The notes under the pieces are model-generated. The model was given only the letters and a program-made list of their open reading frames with translations. It had not been told where the DNA came from and searched no databases. Of a DNA stretch of 64,000 nt, positions 32,529 through 43,068 are shown in pieces. The stretch comes from Coniella vitis. Taxonomy: Eukaryota; Ascomycota; Sordariomycetes; Diaporthales; Schizoparmaceae. The stretch covers positions 695,001 to 759,000 of the forward strand of contig WUJK01000012.1 in the NCBI GenBank assembly GCA_011317545.1, read 5' to 3'. Made by a program: the position numbers and the translations under genes. Every line of letters begins with the position of its first letter. Position 1 is the first letter of the stretch.

Positions 32529-33736
32529 TTAGGTTTTGGACGGCTTCCTGGGAGAAGTGATGGATCTACTGCCTCCAAGGCCGGGGACGTACTTTTGTTT
32601 CTTCTCAGCGGGCTTGAGGATCTGATAGGGGGAAAAACACCAGTCAGTTTTTGAATAAGTTTCTGCGATACGAGATGACCACAAAGACGTACCTGGAATG
32701 AGCATAGTAGACTCTCGTCTACGCTCATCATCGCACCAGCATTGTCAAACTCTCCACAGTAGTTGGGCGCGCTGAAAAGAGTGACAAGCTGGCGCTTGGA
32801 GAAGAATTCGTATCCGTCCTCGACCACTTGATGGGCGCGGCAGATCAGGTCCATGTCGTGCTTTTGCAGGAAGCGAGACACAACGTCAGGCCCGAACGTG
32901 AAACTAACACCTCTATCATTCTCACTCCAACCGGTGATGTCCTTGTCGGGGTCAGACCACAGCAGGTCGCACAGCAAACCGCAGTCAGGAATCTGTGCCC
33001 AAGAGTCAGTACCAACATTGTTGTGAACATATGTCCTGGGAAGACAGGAAAGGCAACTTACATCAGTGGGGCGCATAACCCTACGGATTTGCTCCATCGA
33101 GTTTAAGTCTGGGCTCAGGCCACCGTGCATGGTGAAGATCTTCTCGTCAATGATGGCGGCAATAGGCAAGCAGTTGAAGCAATCAGTAAATGTCTTCCAC
33201 AGCTTGATATTGTACCGACGCTTGCACTCGTCGTAGAAACCATAAATGCGGTTGATAGAGGCGCACTCGTGGTTACCGCGCAGAATAAAAAAGTTCTCGG
33301 GGTACTTGATCTTGTACGCCAGCAAGAGGCAGATGGTCTCAAGCGATTGCTTGCCACGGTCAACGTAGTCACCAAGGAAGAGGTAGTTTGCCTCTGGAGG
33401 GAAACCGCCGTACTCGAACAGCCGCAAAAGATCATAGTATTGCCCATGAATGTCACCGCAGATCTGGAAATGGTAAGAAGGGGGAGTCAGCAATCGAAGC
33501 GAACGGCCGGCAGCAGCGGACATGGAAAGCAGTGCGAGAACAGGAATAGGACTGACCTTGATAGGAGCTTCAAGTTCAAGTAGAATGGGCTGAGAGATGA
33601 AAATCTCGCGAGCTTTGGTGCAAAGATATCTGATTTCGGCCTCAAGGAGCTGGACCTGCTTGCCGGGACGACTGCCACGGACCTCCAAAAGGCGGTCGAT
33701 TATGGAGTCCAAGTCGACATCATGTTGATCTGCCAT
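32529..33736 (-). CDS. GLC7: Protein phosphatase 1 catalytic subunit
   Basis: This is the PP1 serine/threonine phosphatase, with roles in mitosis (counteracting Aurora), glycogen and polarity. Four exons (33736-33557, 33463-33062, 32992-32693 and 32621-32529) encode 324 residues, the standard length. The introns are 93, 69 and 71 nt with GTCAGT, GTAAGT and GTACGT donors. Metal-binding motifs are GDIHG at 63-67, GDYVDRG at 91-97 and RGNHE at 122-126; SAPNYCGEFDNAGAMMSVD is in exon 3. The last exon gives ILKPAEKKQKYVPGLGGSRS and a short basic tail. The first two introns are multiples of three without stops, so unspliced translation would read through in frame, inserting 31 residues just before the catalytic GDIHG motif. 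Reading frame and family identity are certain. Confidence 0.97.
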
Positions 33737-34928
33737 GGTAGATGTATCTGCCGCCAAGGGCTGGCGTGATGTTGGCAGAGGAGAGAAGGAGGGGGGACGC
33801 GCCGGCGGGGGTGGGATGCGCTGTGGTGGGACAAGATTTTACGCAATCAAGGCAGGCGGGGTGGTTGATGCACTTCTGTCGACTGCATATGAAGCGAAAA
33901 GTCAGCATTTGGCGTTTGAGGAACAGGGAGTACAGGGAGAAATAGTGCATGCAGCAGCAGATGCTGCTATGGTGTGAGAAGATCTCAACAGTGGTGGCAA
34001 AAAAGACAAGGAAAAAAACAGCCAACAAAGATGAGCATGAGCGAAATGATGTCAAGCAAGGTGCTCAAGCAATGCATGTCGAGGCATGATGGTGATGATT
34101 GGGGATACGGGGCAACTGAAATGGATACGAGAAAGGGACGTACGTACTATTTAGAAGTGATCTCAGCCGGAGGTTGCTTCCAAGAAAACCTGGAAGCGTC
34201 TGCAAGATCAGTTCGCCGGCGCAGCACAAGACGGTGACAGTCAAGTGCGGTGATGTGCGGGTCCTGCTTGGATGTGGACGGACGAGTAAAGTTGTGTTGA
34301 GCAGGTGTCGCGTCAAGACAGCTTCAGCTTCAGCAGCAGCGGGGCCGGGTAGGGGTGACGTGGATCGCCAGACCGCGATGCGAGAGCTGCGTCGAGAGAG
34401 TCGCGTTTAGTTCGCCTTTTTGATGCGACAAGGCGATGCAGCTAAGCGCAATGGATGGCTCAATGAGCCAGTGTCGCCTGATGGAGGAGCGGTAGAGCTC
34501 GTCGGTAAGGAGGGAACCGCGAGGCACGGAGCCAAGTTGCGAGAGTAGTTTTTTCTGTGTCTTTTTTTGCTCGTCTTTGTTCGCGGCCAGTAGGCGCCGA
34601 AACAGGGCTCAGTCGTCGGGCAAGCGTCACAGTGGGCCTTGGGTCGAATGAAAATAGTAGGAAATAGGAGGACAAAGTATCCTCGGTCGCCGTGCAGAGA
34701 TTGGGATGGATGCAGAGTCCTGAAGCAGGTCTGGAGATCGCCTTGAAGATGAGTTGGATTGACAAGTTGCCGTGGGTGGAGGATGGTGGTGAGGGTGTCG
34801 GGTCAACAAAAGGTAGAAAAGGATCGGCCGAGCGCTGGCGAGGAATGAGAGTGGGAAGGCAACGGCAGAGTCAGGGACGTCAAGGCAGGCCAGGAAAATT
34901 CCAGAGGAACCCCTGCTTACAACTTGGC

Positions 34929-34958
34929 GGGCTTGGGCTTGGGCTTGGGCTTGGGCTT
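34929..34958 (+). repeat. Hexanucleotide repeat (GGGCTT)5
   Basis: Five perfect tandem copies of GGGCTT followed by a G run. No gene context. Confidence 0.95.
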
Positions 34959-35041
34959 GGGGGCTGCCAGTAACGGGGTAACTGGGAGGAGCACTGGGCT
35001 GGGGGGCGGATTCAACTGAGCGCTCGCAGCAGAGTAGGCTT

Positions 35042-35042
<1 letters not shown>

Positions 35043-35083
<41 letters not shown>
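35043..35083 (+). repeat. A41 mononucleotide run
   Basis: Forty-one consecutive A in intergenic DNA. It is bracketed by an imperfect inverted repeat (AGCAGAGTAGGCTT at 35028-35041; AAGCCTACTGCT at 35188-35199). I see no target-site duplication to prove retrotransposition. Confidence 0.95.
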
Positions 35084-35084
<1 letters not shown>

Positions 35085-36910
35085 CACACGAGGAAACGCA
35101 CGCTAGGGAGACGGGCGGCGGCAACGCAACGCGGAATTTGGCGTTCCCAGCTGCGTGGACGGGCGGCCTGGACCTCTGAAAGTTGCAAAGCCTACTGCTC
35201 TTGGCCCTGGAAAATAGTGGAAAGTGGGGGGGCAGCGCCTGGACATCTGCAGGAGGGCCTGGAGAGCAAGGGAAGGGGGGAAGGGGGGGGGCCCGGGGGG
35301 CCCTCAACACTGGGCCACAGGCAGAGCAGGCAGGTTGGTAGGCAGGCATGTCGCAGAATTAGCTGAGACACTGCCACCGCACTCGTGAAATTTACAACCC
35401 AACCGTTCCCGTTATTAGAAGCGTTGGCGCCCTTTCTCCCAATCTTCGGTACCTCTGTACTTTCCGTACTGAAGCAGGCTCCACTTGTTTGAAAACCCAA
35501 TTTCCATTGGCGATACCACATCAAAAGACGAGTCGCCGCAGCCAAACTACTAAAGCCCTATCAGCCCCTCTTGTGCCCTCCTCGTTCACGTCGGTTTTTT
35601 ATTTTATTTTTGCAGTTGTTGCTGCCGCCGCCCTCGTCTCGGTCCCCTCTGGAGCCGCCCGCGTCAACCCAAGGCTCGCAGCATCCCGCTGGAACGTTGC
35701 TTCACGTACCTTTTTTGCCTTGGGGTCCGCTGAATACTTGACGGCGACACAGCACTGCGGTATGCACAGCACAACCCAACACCCCAGCCTGGTTCATGGG
35801 CGGATCAGAAAGAAAAAATTCAAGAACACACGCTGTCGCCTACACAGCCGGGCTTGAGAAAGCCACCTCGCGAAATGAGATACAGGCCCTAGGTCTGACA
35901 GCGCCCGCCCGGAAACCGACAGCTCGAGATGGGAAACATGTCTCCCAGCCCAACGACGACTCCACTGGCGGGGGTCTGGACGCCCAACTGCGGATACTCT
36001 GGCGCCGGCAACAGATCCTGACTCCCTCTGCAATTTCTCTGCCCGTCCAGACTTTGTTCAAGTGTCCGCGGCCCTTGCAAGAGACGAAGACAGGGACAAC
36101 CGAGGCACACAAACACAAATGCTACTATGGCGTACTTCCAGACATGCACGCCAGTTGCGCAGCAGACAGCGCTGTCAGTCGGACGCATAGCGGCTATGGT
36201 ATAGTACAGTACAGCACAGCACGCTATCTTGGTATTGTCTAGTGGCTTACGTCCCATGCCGTAGCGCAACTCTTCCCTGGACTACTGCTACCTAGTACTT
36301 AGTCTCTCGATTAGCAGCCCCTGAGGCTCTTACGCGAGCCATCCCTGCGCGCAACCTCGAACCCGCCCGCGCGGGAAGATCGAATATTTTAGTCGATATA
36401 CCGTCGTTTGCCTCGGCCGGTTCCTACTGTCGATCCACGACAATGATCCGGTGAGGGTTTGCCGTGGGCGATAGAAATCAAAGACAAGCACCTGTTGCTT
36501 CTGTACTATGATACGGGTTGGCATGCACACCACCAAAGCCAGACCGCCCTCGACAACCCCGCTTACCGGTTGGCTTAGCATGCAATGGCGCCCACACTGC
36601 TGCTCGTGCAGGCCCTCTTGTGATTGCATCGAGGAAGAAACACTACTGTTGTGTAGACCTGCCGAAGGGGACTGACACCGCTTCAACACGCCGGTGATTG
36701 GACTCTGCCTACTGCCAAGTCTTCCTAGACCTGTCTAGCTGTAGAAGGATGTCGACCTGCAGTCCACTAGGCACCGTTCTCTCGTGTCCACGGCAGCCCG
36801 CCGCGCCACTTCTTGACAGTCTTATACCGTTTTGGTGGCACCGGTCACCGGATTCAACAGACGAATCTGTCTTATATGGTCGATTGATAGGTACTAACAG
36901 AGACAGACAG

Positions 36911-36942
<32 letters not shown>
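36911..36942 (+). repeat. (AC)n(AG)n compound microsatellite
   Basis: AC repeats from 36911 pass directly into AG repeats ending at 36942, preceded by three AGAC units. Confidence 0.9.
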
Positions 36943-37014
36943 GGCTCACTGATTAGCCAGGTATACTTTGCCTCACTTGTATAATTGTCTGCCGGGGCAC
37001 TTATACACACACCA

Positions 37015-37572
37015 TCACGACGTCGCTAAGTCGTCAGCGCCTCCTGGATAACATCCCGCCTGCGTGGCCGTGTGCCATCACTTACCCTCGCCTCCTCCCG
37101 TTTCCTCTGCCGGTAATACGGAGTCGAGCGTCACCGCACCATCATACTCCGACGTCAAGCTAGAGTTTGCTGCCGCCCAAGCCAAAAGATTGTGATGCGT
37201 CAATTTTGGGTTGCCACAGAAAGCACTATCAGCCTCAGCGCCTCTAATATGTTGGCGCTGTAAAATGCAGCCGTTGACTTTGATATGCGTAGCAACTGGT
37301 TCGAGTGGTTTCTTGACATCAGGTGGACCGCCACTGACCAAAGATCTGATCTGATCCAGCTCGTTGAGCATGTGTGGCAAATTCTCAACCTGGGCAGCTT
37401 ATCATATGGCTGAAGTAAACTATAAGCACGTTGAAGACCTGATTGTTCCTAGAGACGCTCTCCCCTCAACTGGACTTCAAGAAGCCACCTGTAGCATCCG
37501 CAAAAGGTGGCCAGTGGCTCCAGCACACAAAACCATCACGTCTTCGAGACCCTCGATATGACTGGTGTGCAT
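37015..37572 (-). CDS. Candidate small spliced gene, unrecognised
   Basis: This is a hand-built, weakly supported model of three exons: 37572-37489 (28 codons from MHTSHIEGLEDVMVL), 37389-37086 (304 bases) and 37025-37015. They join in frame to 132 codons plus TGA. The second donor is a consensus GTAAGT, and its 60-nt intron has a CTGAC branch-like site before TTAG; the first donor (GTGGCT) is poor. The central exon reads VENLPHMLNELDQIRSLV and ANSSLTSEYDGAVTLDSVL, a composition that looks protein-like rather than random. I recognise no family. It may be the remnant or 3' part of a larger gene, since a TTTGACAG acceptor-like site directly precedes the first ATG. Confidence 0.22.
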
Positions 37573-40500
37573 CTGTCAAACACCGCACACAAGCCTCCTT
37601 GTTCACACTTTGACACGCCAAGGAACCCAAGATGTCCTATGGAGTAGGCCGAAACCTTGTAAGAAATAGCATTTGGCGGTTGACGGCCCTGACGGTCAGA
37701 CCTGTGTGCTGCCCAACAATGCTTGGACCAAACCATAACGCACAGTCCCTTCTAAGTATGATTTTGGGTTGCACCAGGGTTTCCTTTCCCCTCCACGTAC
37801 ATGCAAATGAGGGGTCCGAGGAAGAAAAAGGACACTCAAGGACTTGTTCAGGGATTTCTCAAATCTGCCGAGAAACTCGGCTCTGCTCAGTTTTTTCCTC
37901 CTCTATTTTCTTTTGGTCGTGGATGGACGGATATGTGTATCTTGATCTCGTGGACTTTTCTGATGATCATCTGCTCGTTGTGTTCTGTTGTTAATGCTTT
38001 GGTCTTTGACAAAGTGCCATTCCTGGAAGCCGTACACGACTCGGAGTAGGAAGAGAGAAGAAGAAAAGAAAAGAAAGAATCTGCCTAGAATGTATTTAGG
38101 GTTTGGCACCATGACTTGGCAAGGCGGTTTTGACAGCACGTGTTCAACCTTGTTCGTGTGCACAGTAGCTTGATTCAAGTGAAATGCAAGCACTCATCTG
38201 ATATGATCGCTTCCGACTTTGGTGGTAATGTCGCATTCTTGTTCTTCTCTTTATTTTTGGTATATTTTGATGGACAGATTTCTATTCGGGCATATTGAGA
38301 GGCCGTTGAGGCGCGGTACTGAGTTATTGGTGAACTGAAAATATTGTTGTGATTGCCCGTTGTGATGGTTGGTGATGATTGGATCGCGTGAAGGCTCAAG
38401 GTTCAACAACCTGGTGAATGGGCAGTCTTAGCAGAGATGCCATACCTTGAAGATATTTAGACATGGAAACTGACATGATGAAGGATAATCAATCTTGCAT
38501 ATCGTGATATCAGATGTCTTCACGAAGCATCTTCATGCTCTCAATAAACCCAGGATCACTCAAGCAGTGCTCTACTCACCGTACGGAAGCTTGATCGCAT
38601 GCCCATTCTTGCTGGGCCTTTTGTGGAGGTGAATACCATTGACTATCGTGTTGGCGCGTGCAGTGGAATCTGAAGGTGACAACAGGGAATGCGGTTGTTC
38701 GCTTTGGGCGTAGAAAGACCCCGATGGGCTTTTTCTTCAGGGACAACGTTCGAGTAACAAAGAAAGCTTATGATGAGCACTTCGCTATGACCTGGAAGAA
38801 ACTTGACGGCAAGTATACAATCTCGTTGCAGAAACTCACCCATGTGCTGGGAAACCTCGATTGAAGACTGGTTTCGGAATGCATACGGCGTATGAGGGTC
38901 ATTTTGAGAATGATGAGTTTGCTACATCATATATACCAGATTCAATATTATGAACAATATCTCCCAGGATTTGGAAATAGGGCGGTTAGATATATATATA
39001 TATCTATATCTATATCTATACGATACATAAGACGCACGAGCGAATTCATGTATGCTTTACCTTCCCAGTGTTATCCTTGCGAATGCTTCGTGGGGTATTT
39101 GGTACGGTACGAGAATAAAAAATAGTAGAATCATGCTCTACCTGAATCCGTATGTGATGGCACTGTAGCTCGACGTGGTGAATATGGAAGCTGTATACTC
39201 GAGACTGGGCAGACTGCACGAACCTGTATTCCTAGTCTGCTTCCTTCTGGATCATTCAACCGAGACCTCTGGATTCAATATTTGCCCCACACGGAGCCCA
39301 CCGGGCAGAAGCGTATGAGCATCTTGAGAAGTCGATTTTGAGCTGCCTGCTAGAAAGCATGTCCCAATCCATTTGTAGCTTTTCTTGCCCATGATTGTAC
39401 GCTTCGGCATGCATGGCCATCAAGCAGGATGGAAACACTGCCGACTGGCGGCTTAGGTAGATGCTGCTCTAGTACATAGAAGTACTCCAGTGTCAAGATT
39501 ACCCTTGAGAATAGATACTTTGGACGCTTGGAGCGCCATATATCATAAGTGTCAGTTCACGCTATTATTACGACTCTCACGGGAACCAAAAGGCGAAAAG
39601 CAGACCTGCAACATATGCTGGCAAATGTTTGGCATCAACCCGGGATAGCAATTTATCCACCATTATTGTGAGCCTCGCACCCAAAGACCTTTAGCGAGTA
39701 AGCTAACGATGGTTGTGTGTCCATGTCTGTGTCTGCGTCTGTGTGAATGTGTGAATGTGTGAGTGTGTGAGTGTGGGCGAGTGAGACAAGCCACAACCTC
39801 CTCCACGCCCGAAAAGAACACGTCTGGCTTCTTTTGCTACATGAGGAAACCCAAGTTTGGCCGAGGTCAAGCCGTTTGTTAGCTTCTCCTTAGTACGGCT
39901 ACATGACATCAGTCGGACGAAAGGGGGAGAAGACTACGTTGTCGGACAGTGGCTGTTGAGGCTCCAGTTGAATGCTCTTGTTCGCCGGATCGAGACGAAA
40001 GAAACAGCCTGTGGGTTTCCTAGGAGTCCTTCGCAAGAACTTGTCCGAGTAGCGCAAGAGACGACGCCAGCCCAAAGGAGACCTTGACAATTCCTGAAGA
40101 CAATATGCACAGCGGCGACACTGGTGATCTTCTCCCCGGGATTTTCCACAAGCTTGGCAAGCCGAACATCGTGTAGGAGGGGCTGCTGCGATTCAGCTGA
40201 AAGCACCCAGTAACCACTCGTGAAGAGACGGCATGGTTGTGGACTTTTGAGTTCCAGACTCTGTCCTATAATCGAAGCACGAGGCCATCGCGCCCCATGT
40301 ACAGTACTATTCTTCTCAAGACAACTCGAAGGGAAAAAAACACCATTCCTCTTGACAAGCGACGGGATGAAGATATGGCAGGCTGAAGCATCGTACATCG
40401 TGAGTTGTTTGCAAGAAAACGTCAGGCAATTGTGCCGTTGGCGTCGTAGACTCGGAACAAACGGCAGATGGTAGATACTGCATGGTTCTAGGGCTTGCTG

Positions 40501-41219
40501 CCACGAGGACCACCTCGTGGCAATAGAGAAAAGTATGTCGTCGTGGACGTGGGCGGAGCAACAACCAAAAAAAAGTCAAAACAGACGTGGAGACGGGTCA
40601 TGCATCGATCTGTTGCCCCCGCTCTCCCATGGCCGTATCGTGCGGTGACCATGAAGTACGAAAGAAAACCAGGGGTCTTTTGCAAGCCAAAACTCAACAG
40701 ATAGCAGGCCAGAATTCTGCTAACTCATAGTATGTACATAGTAGTTTGTTCTATGTGAGTTCGTTCGTTCGGTCGGAACGCCGGCATACTAAGCGGCCTG
40801 GCCCGTCGGGAGCGCCCAAAACTCCGGTGGACAACGTCATTGTACCCTAGGGTGCACTGCCAGCCCCACAATGACGATGTCTTACGCAGCAGGGCTATGA
40901 TCTGTGAGTGAGCCCTGGAAAATGGCATGGCCCAGAAAGAAGTTCGAACAGCAGACAGGAAGCCAAGCAGATATTTATTAGAGCCAACGGTTCCTGCATT
41001 GAGCCGCCAGGCCCAATTGTCTGCCGCGGCCAAGAAGTCATTTTCTCATCCATACAACCACACCAGTATCGTCGTACCAGCAAAGTCCGTCCCGTTTGCT
41101 GAGAATTCCCGGCTTGGACGACGGTACCTGTACAACCCGCGCACGAATCCTCACGCGATCCTCGCTCAACACGCATTTGTCTCCAGTGGCGCCGTAAAGA
41201 ACAACCGCAAAGCACCACA
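37573..41219. other. Intergenic region upstream of SFK1
   Basis: About 3.6 kb without a supported gene. An AT dinucleotide/TATATC repeat lies at 38989-39020, and a TGTG-rich minisatellite-like tract at about 39715-39780. One TACATAGT octamer lies at 40735-40742. The plus-strand frame 38658-38864 (containing RFGRRKTPMGFFFRDNVRV) looks somewhat protein-like, but no neighbouring exon could be joined to it. Confidence 0.4.
38989..39020 (+). repeat. TA / TATATC simple repeat
   Basis: Alternating TA passes into three TATATC-type units. Low-complexity intergenic sequence. Confidence 0.85.
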
Positions 41220-41986
41220 ATGGCATTTCCATTCTGGTTGATACCAGTCTTTTCAGGCTGCGTCTGGCTAGGTTTGTCCAACTTTGCGCGACTCTTGCCT
41301 TGCAAACTGCCCACCCAATGCTAACCGCGTCTCCCTTCCACCAGGCGGTCTGCTCGCAATGCTCTGCACATGGGTCGCCAAAGGCGAACCCTACTACTCC
41401 TTTATGCGCGAAACCTCGCAGCATATTGTCTACATCTCCGACATTGGCGCCACATCCTGGGGCAAGCCCATCTTCATCGCCACCTCAGCCGTCATGGTCG
41501 TCACCTTTGACCTGGTCTTCATCAACGAGCGCTGGCTGCGCCACAAGCGCCGCCTGGTGCCCAACTACAGCAAGTGGGAAAAGGCCATGTCCATCCTCTC
41601 CATCTTCTGGTCCATCGTCGGCGCCGCCGGCCTCATCCTGCTCACCATCTTCGACACGGCTCAGTACCACACCGCCCACGATTCGCTGCTGGGCGTCTTC
41701 ATCGCCGGCTATGTGATTAGTGCCATTTGCGTCTGTATCGAGTACCTGTTGCTGGGCCTCGTGCGCCGCAAGCACGATCACCAGATGGCCGTGCAGTCGC
41801 ACCGCCAGCACCGCCTGCTGCTCACGAGCTTCATCATCAAGGCCTGCTTTATCGTCATAGAGGTGGCTCTGGCTATTGCCTTTGGCGTGACCGAGTACAC
41901 GGGCAGGTACAACCAGTCCGCCATCCTGGAGTGGGTCGTTGCGCTGATCTACATCTTTTGTAAGTCGCTTGCTGCCTTTGAGTTGA

Positions 41987-42021
<35 letters not shown>

Positions 42022-42211
42022 ACACTGGCGATATTGGCCCAAGAAAATGCTAACAGATTGCATTCATTCAGATGTCTGGTCCTATGTCTTTGACTTCCTT
42101 CCAGTCAACTTTGCTCACCACAGAACCGGAAGCAACAGATTCCCCGCTGTCAAGAGAGGCAGCGAGGAAATGGCCATGACCAACGACGGGTCACCAGCAT
42201 ATGCTTTTTAA
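41220..42211 (+). CDS. SFK1: SFK1-like membrane protein (Frag1/DRAM/Sfk1 family)
   Basis: Three exons (41220-41271, 41345-41959 and 42072-42211) encode 268 residues; the introns are 73 and 112 nt. The protein is highly hydrophobic with about six membrane segments: WLIPVFSGCVWLGGLLAML, KPIFIATSAVMVVTFDLVF, AMSILSIFWSIVGAAGLIL, FIAGYVISAICVCIEYLLL, FIIKACFIVIEVALAIAFG and ILEWVVALIYIFYVWSYVF. The early luminal block with PYYSFMRETSQHIVYISDIG and the closing IFYVWSYVFDFLP motif are typical of the fungal Frag1/DRAM/Sfk1 family. Yeast Sfk1 supports plasma-membrane PI4-kinase Stt4 and lipid asymmetry. A short polar cytoplasmic tail ends the protein. The second intron carries a (CA)16 microsatellite. 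The family is firm; the SFK1 function is inferred by homology. Confidence 0.88.
41989..42020 (+). repeat. (AC)16 microsatellite in SFK1 intron 2
   Basis: Sixteen perfect AC units, within the 112-nt second intron of the SFK1-like gene. Confidence 0.95.
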
Positions 42212-43068
42212 ACTCTTGGATGAGGAACCACGACAGCTGATTTTTTTTTTAAAGAAAAAAATAAAGACTGATATGCGGGCTGGTATGTTTTAATGATATT
42301 ATAGCGACGTCTTTTCTATTTCTTTTTGATTTCACCTTCACGGACCGGTCATGGCGTTTTCTGGAATCATGTACAACAGGGTCAGCACGACGATTTACGT
42401 TCTTGAATCTTCGGTCATAGCACTAGATAATGCCTAACGTAAAATTGATACCCCATAATATTGTTACAATGCAAAACAAAAATAAAGGTCAAACTGTCGC
42501 TATAGGACCCACAACCACCCAACCATTCTTGAGACACCACAACCATTTCAGGATTATATGTATTGCACCGTCATCCGCATCCATATACGCAGATTTCAAG
42601 CTTATACACAATCATGCCCTATCAATTACAAGTCGAAACACATTAATTTAAGATAGAAAACGTGCGTAACTCCACTACGCACTCACTGATTTAGATTGCC
42701 TCCGAGTCTTTCCAGGACGCCAGAATCGCCCGCATACCTTTCAACTCGTCTTTCTTTCTTTTTGAAGAACAAAACTAATCGCCCCCGTCACTAAACGAAT
42801 ATTTCAAAGACATACATACATTCTCAAGCATCACCTTGCATCCAGGACAAACAACCTTTTCTTCTATTTTCCATGTGTTCTCCATCACAAAGGTCAAGCA
42901 AAGAACCAAAAGCAAGACATGTTGGGGAATAAAAAGAATGCAAGACTGGCTTCTAGTAATACAAAAATCAAGTAACACGATGCCTTCAACCTAGTCCCCC
43001 CTCAAGGCGAAACAAAATGGCCTCCCTGCTCCAAATAAGAATACACACAGATCTAGCGTTTCCCAGCA
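42212..43068. other. Convergent intergenic region SFK1 / NTO1
   Basis: 857 bases between two stop codons, AT-rich, with T and A runs at 42241-42265. No gene is seen. Confidence 0.45.

Larger units (their letters stand above)
33737..37014. other. Intergenic region upstream of PP1 with simple repeats
   Basis: This is the left part of a 7.5-kb stretch between divergent PP1 and SFK1. It contains the PP1 promoter, a GGGCTT hexanucleotide repeat (34929-34958), an A41 run (35043-35083), G-rich runs at about 35225-35300, and an AC/AG microsatellite at 36911-36942. Open frames such as 35489-35857 show no family features. Confidence 0.45.

Noticed and set aside
38530..38864. Two adjacent plus-strand frames (ending at the TGA near 38670 and running 38658-38864) that could form one frameshifted protein
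   Set aside because: The join would need a frameshift or a 35-nt intron, and no family was recognised.
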